From: G965233625 sp965233625
GTDB lineage: Bacteria > Planctomycetota > Planctomycetia > Pirellulales > Pirellulaceae
DNA: 64,000 nt
NCBI GenBank assembly: GCA_965233625.1
Contig: OZ247499.1
Location: forward strand, 4,216,001-4,280,000
Reading direction: 5' to 3'
Shown here: positions 26,069 through 35,580 of the stretch, in pieces
Layout of the letters: each line of letters starts with the position of its first letter
How positions within the stretch are numbered: the stretch's first letter is position 1
Position numbers and translations under genes: made by a program
Notes under the pieces: generated by a model
The model's input: the letters and a program-made list of their open reading frames with translations, nothing else
Database searches by the model: none
Told to the model about the DNA's origin: nothing

Positions 26069-26809
26069 ATGTTTTTTCGCTTGACCTGCTGCGCCGTGTT
26101 TGCGGCAACGGCCCTGACGATGATGCTGCCTGCGACTGCCGGTGCGGCGCCCCGGAAGCTGAAGCCGCAGCGGGTGAAGATTGAACATGTGAAACGCGAC
26201 ATTGAGGGCTGGACGGTTTATCTGGATAAGCGGCTGGAACTGCCGGAGCATCAGGAGACGGCCAAGCTGGGGCTGCGGATTCTTTCCAATAAACTGTTCG
26301 AGATCACGCAGGTCGTGCCGGCGGGCCCGCTGGCTGAGATGCGCAAGGTGGCGATTTACGTGGATCTTGAACATGCTCTGGGCTCGTTGCAGTACCACCC
26401 GGACGCGGGCTGGCTGAAGCGGAATGGCTATGACCCGGCGATGGCGAAAGCGGTTCACGTCCCCGGCCTCAGCCGGTTGATAGGCATTCAGCGTCGCAAC
26501 CGTCAGCCGTGGGTCATGCTGCACGAGCTGGCGCATGCGTATCACGATCAGGTGCTGGGCTTTGATCACGAAGAAGTGATCCGCGCGTACGATCATCTGA
26601 AGGCCAGCAAGAAGCTGGAATCGGTGCTGATTGTCGACGGCCGGAACACGCGGCATTACGCGTTGACCAACCACAAAGAGTTCTTCGCCGAGATGACGGA
26701 AAGTTACTTCGCCGTCAACGACTTTTATCCGTTTGTCCGCGCGGAACTGAAAGAATTCTCCCCGGAAACCTATAAGATGCTGGACAAAATCTGGCGGAAC
26801 AAGGACTAA
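26069..26809 (+). CDS. Exported zinc metallopeptidase-like protein
   Basis: A 246-residue protein starting at the ATG at 26069 with GGAG upstream; the longer frame from a GTG at 26015 is less likely because the signal peptide (FRLTCCAVFAATALTMMLPATAGA) starts here. It carries HELAHAYHDQ, the zincin HExxH site, and an EFFAEMTESYF segment 60 residues later that supplies the third zinc ligand, as in ATLF/lethal-factor-like peptidases. The catalytic residues are complete. It converges with the histidine kinase gene and their 3' ends overlap by four bases. Confidence 0.82.
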   Translation: MFFRLTCCAVFAATALTMMLPATAGAAPRKLKPQRVKIEHVKRDIEGWTVYLDKRLELPEHQETAKLGLRILSNKLFEITQVVPAGPLAEMRKVAIYVDLEHALGSLQYHPDAGWLKRNGYDPAMAKAVHVPGLSRLIGIQRRNRQPWVMLHELAHAYHDQVLGFDHEEVIRAYDHLKASKKLESVLIVDGRNTRHYALTNHKEFFAEMTESYFAVNDFYPFVRAELKEFSPETYKMLDKIWRNKD

Positions 26810-27927
26810 GATTCCTCAACCGCCGGTTCCGGGCTGGCCATTGGCAGAGTGAAGTAGAACGTGCTGCCGGCGCCAGGTTCTGACGTTGCCCAGATGCGGC
26901 CATTGTGTCGTTGAATAATGCGTTGGCAGATGGTCAGGCCAATGCCGCTGCCGCTATATTCGTCCGCCGTATGCAGCCGCTGGAAGATCTCGAAGATGCG
27001 TTCCAGGTGGCGGCTCTCCATCCCGATGCCATTGTCGGTCACCGCAAACTGCCACTGCCCGGCAAGTGGTGTGGCGGTGATGGATATCTCGGGCGGCCGC
27101 TCTGCGGTGGAGTACTTCAACGCGTTCTGAATCAGGTTCTGAAACAGCTGCGTTAGTTGCAGCGGATCGCCGGTGACGGTGGGTAGCTGTTCCACGTGCA
27201 CAGCCGCCTGTTTATCTTCGATCGCCATTTCCAGATTAGAGATAGCCTGGGCGGCGGCAGTGGCGGATTCCATCCGCTCCAGCGGGTCGCGGTTGGCGGA
27301 GACGCGTGAGACTTTGCGGATGTCTTTAATCAGCTCCGCCATGTGCGTGGCGCCTTTCACGGCGACTTCGATAAAGCTGCGGGCTTTTTCGTCGAGCTGT
27401 TCGCCGTAACGCCGTTCCAGCAGTTGCAGGTAGTTGGTGACTGTGCGGAGCGGCGCCACCAGATCGTGGGCGACGATGCCCGTGAAAGACTCAAGTTGCT
27501 GATTGCTGCGTTCCAGCTCTGCGGCGTAATGCTGGGCTTGCAGTTCTAACTGCTTACGGTGAATCGCCACCAGGATATGCTGCGAAAGCTGTTCGCCGCC
27601 GACGGGTCCCTTCACCAGATATTCCTGGGCGCCTGCCTGCACGGCCTCGATCGCTTGCCTGCGATCTTCGTTACCGGTCAGTACGACGATGGCGACCGAA
27701 GGCGCCTGCTCGACAACGCGTTTCACCGTGCCCTGCTCGTCACTGTCGGGCAATGCCAGATCCAACAGCACGGCGTCGCACGCGTGGTCTCGCAGATGCG
27801 CGATGCCCTCGTTCAGCAGCACGCAGTGTGCAACGTCCGAACCCGGCGACACAAGCTTCAATTGCGCACGCACATAGGCAGCGTACGTAAGATTGTCTTC
27901 AATCATCAGAATTCGGAGCGGTTGCAT
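26806..27927 (-). CDS. Receiver-histidine kinase hybrid
   Basis: A 373-residue soluble signalling protein from the ATG complementary to 27925-27927. Residues 1-120 form a REC domain with E10, D11, phospho-acceptor D56 (DAVLLDLALPD) and K106. A coiled segment leads to the HisKA domain with H154 in VAHDLVAPLRTVT, followed by the HATPase with NLIQNALKYS (N), DNGIGM (G1) and GSGIGLTICQRI (G2). There is no sensor or membrane domain, so it likely receives a phosphate through REC and passes or controls it, as in phytochrome-type RR-HK proteins. No partner regulator is adjacent. Confidence 0.92.
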   Translation of the reverse strand: MQPLRILMIEDNLTYAAYVRAQLKLVSPGSDVAHCVLLNEGIAHLRDHACDAVLLDLALPDSDEQGTVKRVVEQAPSVAIVVLTGNEDRRQAIEAVQAGAQEYLVKGPVGGEQLSQHILVAIHRKQLELQAQHYAAELERSNQQLESFTGIVAHDLVAPLRTVTNYLQLLERRYGEQLDEKARSFIEVAVKGATHMAELIKDIRKVSRVSANRDPLERMESATAAAQAISNLEMAIEDKQAAVHVEQLPTVTGDPLQLTQLFQNLIQNALKYSTAERPPEISITATPLAGQWQFAVTDNGIGMESRHLERIFEIFQRLHTADEYSGSGIGLTICQRIIQRHNGRIWATSEPGAGSTFYFTLPMASPEPAVEES

Positions 27928-28036
27928 CGCGCGAATCCACAAGCAGTTACAACGGACCACCGCAGTGTACCATTGTTATAGCACGCAACCCATCTCCGGC
28001 AGCGCTTTGCACCGCTTACGCATTTCTACGGCACGT

Positions 28037-29074
28037 TCAACGGCTGCGGTTCCGGTTGAATTCCATTAGAGCATCCACCAGCACCCCTGGTCCGTCCCGT
28101 ATCACGTCGCAGGCGGGCAGGTTCAGTTCCTGAGAGATCCGCTGTTTCTCTTCAACCGCTGCGGCGTCGCTGAGCGCGGCGCCATTGATGGCGACCCCCA
28201 CCACGCTGCATGGCTGGTGGATGCTGGCCATCGTTTCAAACCACGTTTTGATCTGCGGCAACGGCGGAATGGTCAGGTGCGGCAGCCCCGTGACGGTTTC
28301 GCGACCGGCTTTGTAACACAGGATCAACGCATGCGGCAGACAACCGTGCAACAGCCCCAAGGTGACGGAGGAATACGAAGGATGAACCAGGCTGCCTTGC
28401 CCTTCCACCACCAGCACGCGGCGATGCTGATTCTTCAGCACCATCTGCTCGGCGGCGCCGCTGATAAAGTCCGCCGTGACGCAGTCGATGGGGCAACCGT
28501 CGCCTTCGATCAGAATGCCGGTCTGACCCGTCGCGATAAACTTTGCGTCTTCACCGCGGCGATTTAGTTCGTTGGTGATTTCGACCGAGGTCACCATTTT
28601 GCCGACATTGCAATCATGCCCCACCGTATGCACGCGGAAGCACGATTCATCTAGTCCCTGCCGCCGCGCGACCGTGGACTCGTTATTCTTCCGCACGTCA
28701 ATCAGTTGCACGTTGTGCTGCTTGGCGGCGGCTGCGAATTCCGCATCGTTGCACATGAAGTCGTGCAGGCCGGAAACCACATCCATACCGCGCTCAATCG
28801 CTTCCAGCACTACGGGCCGCCAGTGCTGCGGAATACGGCCGCCCGTGGGCGCAATGCCAATCAGCAACGTATCGGCGCCGGTGGCTTCCGCCAGTGTGGC
28901 GACCATCGGCAGGTCACCGCCGGTTTGCAGCAGATCCTGACAGCGGGCGCCGGCGTTATCCGGGTCAAGCACGGCGACGACTTCGTCCCGGCGGTAGCGG
29001 ATCACACTGCACGCGGTCTTGGCGCCTTCGGGCGTTGAACGGCCCCAGGTTAAAATGGCAAAGCGACGTTTCAC
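28037..29074 (-). CDS. DUF1611 family protein (DgcN-like)
   Basis: A 345-residue protein. The start is a GTG directly after the stop of the upstream hydrolase gene (stop complement 29075-29077), with zero gap, so the two are translationally coupled. A nucleotide-binding part is seen as GHDCNVGKMVTSVEITNEL and a C-terminal P-loop NTPase-like fold (FIATGQTGILIEGDGCPIDCV, VVEGQGSLVHPSYSS). DUF1611 proteins include DgcN, which with DgcA acts in D-glutamate catabolism, and may be N-acetyl- or acyl-transferase-like ATP-binding enzymes. DgcA (an enolase-superfamily protein) is not next to it, so the role is unproven. Confidence 0.8.
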   Translation of the reverse strand: MKRRFAILTWGRSTPEGAKTACSVIRYRRDEVVAVLDPDNAGARCQDLLQTGGDLPMVATLAEATGADTLLIGIAPTGGRIPQHWRPVVLEAIERGMDVVSGLHDFMCNDAEFAAAAKQHNVQLIDVRKNNESTVARRQGLDESCFRVHTVGHDCNVGKMVTSVEITNELNRRGEDAKFIATGQTGILIEGDGCPIDCVTADFISGAAEQMVLKNQHRRVLVVEGQGSLVHPSYSSVTLGLLHGCLPHALILCYKAGRETVTGLPHLTIPPLPQIKTWFETMASIHQPCSVVGVAINGAALSDAAAVEEKQRISQELNLPACDVIRDGPGVLVDALMEFNRNRSR

Positions 29075-30718
29075 CTACGGCAAACTCCTTGTCTGCAATG
29101 ACTGGTCGCCCGAACGCAAGTGCTTGTTAAAGAATTCAAGCACCTGCCTGCGGACCTTAGGTTTCTGAAAGCCCGGCCCGCCATGCCCGGCGCCTTCGAC
29201 CACTACAAGCGTTGAACTGGCGCCGGCGGCTGTTAGCTGTTTGTGTAGTTTCTCACTCTGCACCAGCGGCACACCCGGATCTTTGTCGCCGTGCATGATT
29301 AAGAACGGTGCATCGTCCTTCGAGGCCTGATGAAACGCACTGGCTTGCTTGGCCAGTTCGGGCCGGTCACGGACGGTTCCGCCCAGCAGTTTGGCGCCGT
29401 TGCTGTTGGCGACGTCTTCTTCGGTCCGCGTCGCAGAAACCACATTGGGCGGCATGGTCAGTAGATCGGAAGGGCCGAACCAGTCACAGACCGCTTGCAC
29501 GCGGCTCGATGTTTTTTCATCTTCCGGCAACGGCAACGTGCCCATCAACGCGACCAGATGCCCGCCCGCGGAACTTCCCCAGGCGCCGATGTGTTTCGCG
29601 TCCAGATTGTATTTGTCAGCGTTATCACGCAGCCAACGCACCGCGGCGCGGCAGTCGTTGATCTGGGCCGGCCACTGTGCCTGCTGCGTCAGCCGGTAAT
29701 TGATACTCGCCACGGCAAAGCCGTAGCTGGCCAGAAAGGCAGCCTTACAGCGTTCTTTGCTGCCATTCTTCCAGCCACCGCCATGCACCCACACCACCAC
29801 GGGCAACGGCCTGGCGGCGCCGGTGGGCAAGTACAGATCCAGGTGCAGTGGTTTGTCTGCAGGGCGGCTGTATTCCAGGTTGGCAATCTTTTCGATCGTT
29901 GCCGCTTTCGCGTGCGCGATGGTGAAGTCAATCAACGCTTCGCTGCGGAAAAAGCCCGGCCAGTAGTTGTGCCCCTGGCCTTTGATGACGTTCAACTGCA
30001 GCAGCTTCCGGGCTCCTGCCTTTTTGTAAGCCGCGAGCATCATGCTGGAGTTTTTGTCCAGCGGCACGACGGTATCGCTGTCACCGTGAATGATGTGCAC
30101 CGGGATCTTCGCTTTGGCCAGGGTGTCAAGCTTTGACACGGGGTTGTACTCAGCCAGTCTGGCTTCAAGCTGTTCGGCCGTCAGCTTGTACGCCGGCGCT
30201 GCGCGGTTGAGGCCGGGATAAGATCGCAGATCGTAGACCGGGTAGATGCCCGCAAGGCTGGCGACTTTATCTGTGTTGCGGATCGCCCAGCTACTAACCA
30301 TCAGACCGCCGCGGCTGCGTCCAAGCAGCGCGGGCTTAGCGGCGAAATTCCGCTTGGTGGTAAGTTCCTCGTACAACGCCGACATCAGCTTCTGCCCATC
30401 GGGGCTGCCATACGCTTCGCCCGCGTCGATGCCCGCGACTGCGACGCCCGCCTTCAGAAACTGCTCGTGCATCCAGCGTTCGTGCTTATCGGGATAGCCG
30501 GGCAGCGTGATCGCATACATGATCCACGGCTGCGGATTCTGCCGCAGGCTGGCGTCTGGTAGCAGCACAAACGCAGGGCGCCCGTTCACTTCAAACTGCT
30601 CGCCCGGCAGATTCACCGGCTGTACATTTTCAGCCGCAACTGCATCAGGCGTTTGTACGGCAAACGAAAATGTCAGCAGGCCCAGGATCAGGCTAAGTAG
30701 CAGATAACGATACAGCAT
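29075..30718 (-). CDS. Exported tandem alpha/beta hydrolase (S9-like plus BD-FAE-like)
   Basis: A 547-residue protein with a signal peptide. Two hydrolase domains lie end to end. The first (about 30-275) has the nucleophile GRSRG with Ser135, acid D215 (HGDSDTVVP) and His250 (GQGHNYW), like a prolyl-oligopeptidase-type domain. The second (about 285-535) has the oxyanion motif HGGGW, GSSAG with Ser383, D480 (HGDKDPGVP) and His512 (GAGHGG), like BD-FAE carboxylesterases. Both triads are complete. The gene reads away from a 669-codon tandem esterase gene across a 260 bp gap. Likely a periplasmic esterase acting on acylated carbohydrate. Confidence 0.88.
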   Translation of the reverse strand: MLYRYLLLSLILGLLTFSFAVQTPDAVAAENVQPVNLPGEQFEVNGRPAFVLLPDASLRQNPQPWIMYAITLPGYPDKHERWMHEQFLKAGVAVAGIDAGEAYGSPDGQKLMSALYEELTTKRNFAAKPALLGRSRGGLMVSSWAIRNTDKVASLAGIYPVYDLRSYPGLNRAAPAYKLTAEQLEARLAEYNPVSKLDTLAKAKIPVHIIHGDSDTVVPLDKNSSMMLAAYKKAGARKLLQLNVIKGQGHNYWPGFFRSEALIDFTIAHAKAATIEKIANLEYSRPADKPLHLDLYLPTGAARPLPVVVWVHGGGWKNGSKERCKAAFLASYGFAVASINYRLTQQAQWPAQINDCRAAVRWLRDNADKYNLDAKHIGAWGSSAGGHLVALMGTLPLPEDEKTSSRVQAVCDWFGPSDLLTMPPNVVSATRTEEDVANSNGAKLLGGTVRDRPELAKQASAFHQASKDDAPFLIMHGDKDPGVPLVQSEKLHKQLTAAGASSTLVVVEGAGHGGPGFQKPKVRRQVLEFFNKHLRSGDQSLQTRSLP

Positions 30719-30977
30719 CGTGCGGTTCCAACAGGGAAGATTTCACAACGGCGGCACAACCAAGAAGATACTTCCCCGGCTAGACCGTCTCAACCAGAAC
30801 CCGCAGATTCGATCGCAGTGTACGGTTGCAGAGCTTGCGTCGCTGGCTGCACGGGCATCGGGGAATCTCAGGTTTTCGCGAAACCAATTCTGCCCGTACG
30901 CGTTAACTTGTTAGGCGGACAAGATCCGATATCTCCATACGCTATACAACCACCACCCAAATCCGTCGAAGATAATC

Positions 30978-32987
30978 ATGACCAAGCAAACGCTGCTTTT
31001 TATCACCGTCTGGACCTCCTGCACGATCTGCTTCGCACAACAGCCCGGCCCCGGTCGCGTGTTGACGTTCGATGCGATTCTGAAACGGCAGGACGCCAAT
31101 CAGGATGGGAAGATTTCAAAGGCCGAATTCAGAGGACCACCGCGGTTATTCCAGCGGCTGGATACGAATGGCGACGGCATGTTTACCAGAGAGGAATTCA
31201 CCCGGCGGCGCAACCAGCCGCAACAAGGCAGAGGAGGCGCCGGCCAGGCTGCTGACGACGTGAGGGTGCTTAAAGATGTCGTATTCGGCAAGGGTGGCGA
31301 CCGCGATCTGAAGATGCACATTGTGCTGCCCAAAGTACAGCCCGAATCGCCGGCTCCTGTGTTTGTGTGGGTGCACGGCGGCGGCTGGATGGGCGGAACC
31401 AAAGAGGGCGGCGTCCGGCAGGTGCTTCCGTTTGTGCGGCAGGGCTTCGTTGGCGCAACGATCGAGTACCGCCTGACCGGGGAAGCTCCGTTCCCCGCAC
31501 AGATCGAAGACTGCAAGTGTGCGATCCGTTATCTCCGCGCTCATGCGAAAAAATACAACATCGACCCCAAGCGGATTGCGGTCGGCGGCAGTTCCGCCGG
31601 CGGACATCTGGTGGCGTTGCTGGGAACGTCGGGCGGGGTCAAAGAACTGGAAGGCAACGGCGGTTGGGCGGACCAGTCCAGCAGCGTGCAGGCCGTCATT
31701 GATTTGTATGGGCCGACGGACTTCAAACTGTTTGTCACTACCAAGGGCTACGAACGCCACAACCAGGATGGCTCTCCTGAGTCACGTCTGCTGGGAGGCG
31801 GCGAGGTCGCTTCGCAGACGGAAAAGATCAGCCGCGTGAATCCGATCACCTATATCGACGAAAGCGATCCGCCCTTCCTGATTGTGCATGGCACCAGCGA
31901 CGGCACCGTTCCTGCCAACCAGAGCGAAGCTCTACACGCGGCCCTGAAAAAGGCCAAGGTTTCCACCAAGCTGCATCTGATTGACGGAGCCGGTCACGGC
32001 GGGCCCGAGTTCGCGGCGCCAACCGTAAACAGGATGAAAGAAGACTTCCTGTTCGGAGTTTTTCATCACAAGAAAACGCGGGAAGCTCAATCCGCGCAGC
32101 CGCGAAATAATCGCCAGGGCGCCGCCACTAATGCGAATGTTCCCCGTGGCGTGAAGCTGGAAGCCGACATTGCTTACCGCGAAGGGAACGATGCATGGAA
32201 ACTCGATCTTCTCCTGCCGGACGCCGCGACCGGTGAGGTGAAGAAGAAACGCCCCGCGATTGTGTTTGTGCATGGTGGCGGATGGCGCAGCGGCGACAAG
32301 CGGCGCGGATACTTCTTTGATGGAGCTAAACAGTACGCGCAGCAGGGATACGTCTGCGCAACAGTCAACTACCGGCTGACCGGCGAGGCGCCCTTTCCCG
32401 CCTGTATCGAGGATGTCAAGTGCGCCGTCCGCTGGCTACGCGCACATGCGGACAAATACAACATTGACCCGGATCGCATCGGAGCCTACGGCAACTCCGC
32501 CGGAGCGCATCTGGTGTCAATGCTCGGTTTGACAAGTGAGGCTGAGAAGCTGGAAGGCGATGGTCCCTGGCAGAAGTACTCCAGCAGCGTGCAGGCGGTC
32601 TGCGCTTCGGCAACCCCCACAGACTTCATGAACTGGGGCAGCCGCAACGGAAGATTCCGCGGGGAGTCCACCCTACTATCCGGCCCGGAAAAGACTCTCG
32701 AAGAACGTAAGAAACTGGCATCCCCCATTACACATGTTTCCAGAACCGCCCCACCATTCCTGCTGATCCACGGAACCGCCGATCGAACGGTGCCTTATTC
32801 TCAGGGAACCTCCTTCGCCAAAGCATTGAAAGCGGCCGGCGCCAACGATGTTACGTTGCTTTCGTTTGAAGGCGCAGGGCACGGCGTCTTTCTCCAGAAA
32901 TTTCGAGAAACGGACAAAGCGATGAAAGCATTCTTCACGCGAACGCTGAATTCGCAAAAAGATGCATCAGGCGCCTCCAGCGAGTAG
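30978..32987 (+). CDS. Exported EF-hand tandem BD-FAE esterase
   Basis: A 669-residue protein. A signal peptide (TLLFITVWTSCTICFA) precedes two EF-hand loops: DANQDGKISKAE at 39-50 and DTNGDGMFTREE at 62-73. Two similar BD-FAE hydrolase domains follow. Domain A (about 95-365) holds HGGGW, GGSSAG (Ser206), D308 and His340; domain B (about 392-655) holds HGGGW, GNSAG (Ser507), D602 and His635. The two domains share long identical stretches such as RLTGEAPFPA, so they come from a duplication. EF hands suggest calcium-dependent folding. The likely function is deacylation of polysaccharide in the periplasm. It is divergent from another tandem hydrolase gene. Confidence 0.92.
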   Translation: MTKQTLLFITVWTSCTICFAQQPGPGRVLTFDAILKRQDANQDGKISKAEFRGPPRLFQRLDTNGDGMFTREEFTRRRNQPQQGRGGAGQAADDVRVLKDVVFGKGGDRDLKMHIVLPKVQPESPAPVFVWVHGGGWMGGTKEGGVRQVLPFVRQGFVGATIEYRLTGEAPFPAQIEDCKCAIRYLRAHAKKYNIDPKRIAVGGSSAGGHLVALLGTSGGVKELEGNGGWADQSSSVQAVIDLYGPTDFKLFVTTKGYERHNQDGSPESRLLGGGEVASQTEKISRVNPITYIDESDPPFLIVHGTSDGTVPANQSEALHAALKKAKVSTKLHLIDGAGHGGPEFAAPTVNRMKEDFLFGVFHHKKTREAQSAQPRNNRQGAATNANVPRGVKLEADIAYREGNDAWKLDLLLPDAATGEVKKKRPAIVFVHGGGWRSGDKRRGYFFDGAKQYAQQGYVCATVNYRLTGEAPFPACIEDVKCAVRWLRAHADKYNIDPDRIGAYGNSAGAHLVSMLGLTSEAEKLEGDGPWQKYSSSVQAVCASATPTDFMNWGSRNGRFRGESTLLSGPEKTLEERKKLASPITHVSRTAPPFLLIHGTADRTVPYSQGTSFAKALKAAGANDVTLLSFEGAGHGVFLQKFRETDKAMKAFFTRTLNSQKDASGASSE

Positions 32988-33754
32988 CCAACTGTGGCCG
33001 CCGACATCGTCCCTCTTCATCTGTCTGGTTCACGCGCCGCAATGCACTGATAAACAGCGGGTTCCGCCACCCCCTTACCTCTACGGCATTGGTATCTACA
33101 CAAATATTTTCGCACCTCACACTAAGCGCGAAGCGCAAGCGAGGGAAGTTTGATTTAGTGCAGAAAACAAGGTGTTTTGGCCAATTGGCACGAAGTCGAA
33201 AGCAGCTTAAACGGGCCATTCGCACCAACGCGGGGCGTCCCTCGCTCGCGTTTTTTGAAGTTGCACACTTTGAGGATGAAAATCACAATTCAGCCTTATA
33301 TGCAAGTAGCAAACACTAACCCGAAGCGCGAGCGAGGGGCGCCGGCATTGGCAGCGCACCGCCGGTTGAAGTCCACCTTTCAGCGAAAAACGGCCAAAAA
33401 ACCGCGTTTTCGCCTTGATATCAAACGCCCCTCGCTCGCGCTTCGGGTTAGTGTGCAACTTCAAAACTCTCGCTTCGGGTTAGTGTGCTGTCCATATATA
33501 AAAGAGTGAAAGCCGCTTCATTGATTAGAAAGCGCTACAACATCGTATCCGCACGCGCTGCGCGGTGAGTAATTGACGATGGAGTTGCCCGTAAAGACAA
33601 TGCATGTGGAACTGTTTCCGGTTCCTTGCCGCCAGGGCGCCGTTGTGCGGGTTACTGCCTGTGGCCTGGTGGCGTATTTAATGCACCCTTAGCGTTGTTG
33701 AGCGAGTGAGAAATCGCGCGCGGCAAACGCGCTGATTTAGAGAGTAGACTCAAC
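32988..33754. repeat. Repeat-rich intergenic region (AACCCGAAGCGCGAGCGAGGG family)
   Basis: Five units of one repeat lie here. Plus-oriented copies are at 33118-33146 (degenerate) and 33312-33340 (AACCCGAAGCGCGAGCGAGGGG in full); minus-oriented copies are at 33235-33269 (truncated), 33426-33455 (full) and 33468-33492 (partial). The 40 or so bases beyond 33146 and, on the other strand, beyond 33426 also match each other (GTTTGAT, GAAAAC, TTTTGGCC in order), so at least one pair forms a longer inverted repeat. Short frames here encode peptides of the NPKRERG type, a known artefact of this repeat. No gene is supported in the rest (33493-33754). Confidence 0.85.
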
Positions 33755-35365
33755 ATGCTTCAATTCTTTGCCATGACGCGGGCCGGCTTCCGCCGCTCGT
33801 TCCCGCGTCGTTTACAACACGGAACAACGACCTTCGCCATTCTGGCCGTCGCAGTTTTCATTGCACAAGCTATCTCTGTGCAACAAGTCAATGGCGAGCA
33901 GGCTGCACGGCCGAATGTTATCGTCATCATGGCCGATGACCTGGGCTATGGAGACATTAGTTGTTACGGCGCCACGGAGTTGAGCACGCCGCATATTGAT
34001 GGCCTGGCGAAGAACGGTCTGCGGTTTGAACAGGGTTACTGTTCTGCTTCGACCTGCACACCGACGCGATTCTCGTTTCTGACGGGCAAATACGCTTTCC
34101 GTCAGCCGGGCGCCGGCATCGCTCCGCCCAACGCAACGGCGCTGGTGAAGCCTGGCACCGAGACGATTGCTTCGATCATGAAGAAGGCAGGCTATGCAAC
34201 GGCCGTGGTTGGCAAGTGGCACCTGGGTCTGGGCGAAGGAGAGAAGCCGGACTGGAACGGCCAGTTGAAGCCCGGCCCGCTGGAGATTGGCTTCGACTAC
34301 TGCTACCTGCTGCCGACAACCAACGACCGTGTGCCCAGCGTTTATGTTGAGAATCACAAAGTCGTGGGCCTCGACCCGGCAGACCCGCTATGGGTCGGCC
34401 GCAAGAAGCCTTCGCCAGATCATCCCACCGGCAAAGATCCTGAGGTCCGCGCGAAGCTGAAGATGAACTGGAGCCACGGCCACAACGATACCGTACACAA
34501 TGGCATCGGCCGCATTGGCTTTTACACCGGCGGTAAATCCGCCCGCTGGCGTGACGAAGATCTGGCCGATATGTGGGTGAAGAAGTCGGTCGAATGGATT
34601 GAGAAGAACAAGGACAACCCGTTCTTCCTGTTCTTCGCTTCGCATGATCTGCATGTGCCGCGGATGCCGCACGAGCGTTTTCAGGGCAAAACGAAACTGG
34701 GTTTCCGCGGCGACTCGATCGTGCAGCTTGACTGGTGTGTGGGCGAGCTGGTGAAGACGCTGGATCGTTTGAAGCTGACCGACAATACGATGATCGTTTT
34801 TTGCAGCGACAATGGCCCGGTGCTGGATGATGGCTATCAGGACGGCGCCATTACCAAGCTGGGCAAGCATAAACCTGCGGGCATTTACCGTGGTGGCAAG
34901 TACAGCATATATGAGGGTGGCACCCGCACGCCATTCATCACCTGCTGGCCGGGGGCGATTAAGCCGGGTGTCTCTAACGAGATGGTCTGCACCGTCGATC
35001 TGGCTGCTAGCATGGCTGCGATGACGGGCCAGCAGCTGGCTAAAGAAGCCTGCCCCGACAGCTTCAATGTGCTGGATGCCCTGCTGGGTAAGTCTGGCGC
35101 CACGGGCCGCGATCATCTGGTGCAGCAACCCAACCGCGGGCCGACCCTGGCGCTGCGGGTGGGCGACTGGAAGGTGCTTTCATACGCCAACGCCAAGCCA
35201 ATGAAAGCGCTGACCTTTCAGAAAGGGCCAGGCAAATATCAGCTGTACAACCTGGCCAAAGATCCGGGCGAGAAGAACAATCTGGCGGATCAGGAGCCAG
35301 AGCGTCTGAAGAAAATGCTAGCACAGCTAGAGGAAATTAAATCCGCGGGACGCAGCCGGCCGTAA
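33755..35365 (+). CDS. Sulfatase (arylsulfatase family S1), exported
   Basis: A 536-residue sulfatase with an N-terminal signal region. The active-site motif C-T-P-T-R (Cys101 to Arg105, in SASTCTPTRFSFLTG) would have its Cys converted to formylglycine by a sulfatase-maturing enzyme. Calcium ligands are in MADDLGYGD (D61, D62), with GKWHLG, and SDNGPVLDDG and GGTRTPFITCWPG follow as usual. It ends with the C-terminal DPGEKNNLADQEPE part. Planctomycetes encode many such enzymes for cleavage of sulfate from marine polysaccharides. No maturase or glycoside hydrolase is adjacent, so the substrate is unknown. Confidence 0.95.
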   Translation: MLQFFAMTRAGFRRSFPRRLQHGTTTFAILAVAVFIAQAISVQQVNGEQAARPNVIVIMADDLGYGDISCYGATELSTPHIDGLAKNGLRFEQGYCSASTCTPTRFSFLTGKYAFRQPGAGIAPPNATALVKPGTETIASIMKKAGYATAVVGKWHLGLGEGEKPDWNGQLKPGPLEIGFDYCYLLPTTNDRVPSVYVENHKVVGLDPADPLWVGRKKPSPDHPTGKDPEVRAKLKMNWSHGHNDTVHNGIGRIGFYTGGKSARWRDEDLADMWVKKSVEWIEKNKDNPFFLFFASHDLHVPRMPHERFQGKTKLGFRGDSIVQLDWCVGELVKTLDRLKLTDNTMIVFCSDNGPVLDDGYQDGAITKLGKHKPAGIYRGGKYSIYEGGTRTPFITCWPGAIKPGVSNEMVCTVDLAASMAAMTGQQLAKEACPDSFNVLDALLGKSGATGRDHLVQQPNRGPTLALRVGDWKVLSYANAKPMKALTFQKGPGKYQLYNLAKDPGEKNNLADQEPERLKKMLAQLEEIKSAGRSRP

Positions 35366-35580
35366 GTTGCTGGCATTGCCGTGGTTTCTGCCGTGTGCTG
35401 TCGTTTTAACGCGGCGGTTGGCGTTGACTTGTTGTAGCGGCTGTTTTACATTTCCACGCCGCTGCGCTGCCCTGCCGGACGATGGCCCGCATCAACACTC
35501 CGGCTTGCAGGTTTCCGCATTGCGTAGGGAAACCGCACGGCAGCGTTTCGTGCAACAAAATCGAACGGAAGATGTGACCC

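Noticed and set aside
33118..33492. CRISPR-like repeat array
   Set aside because: Units are in both orientations, differ in length and spacing, and have no cas gene nearby.
33177..33509. Short proteins containing NPKRERG
   Set aside because: They are translations of the intergenic repeat AACCCGAAGCGCGAGCGAGGG, in several frames, and not genes.
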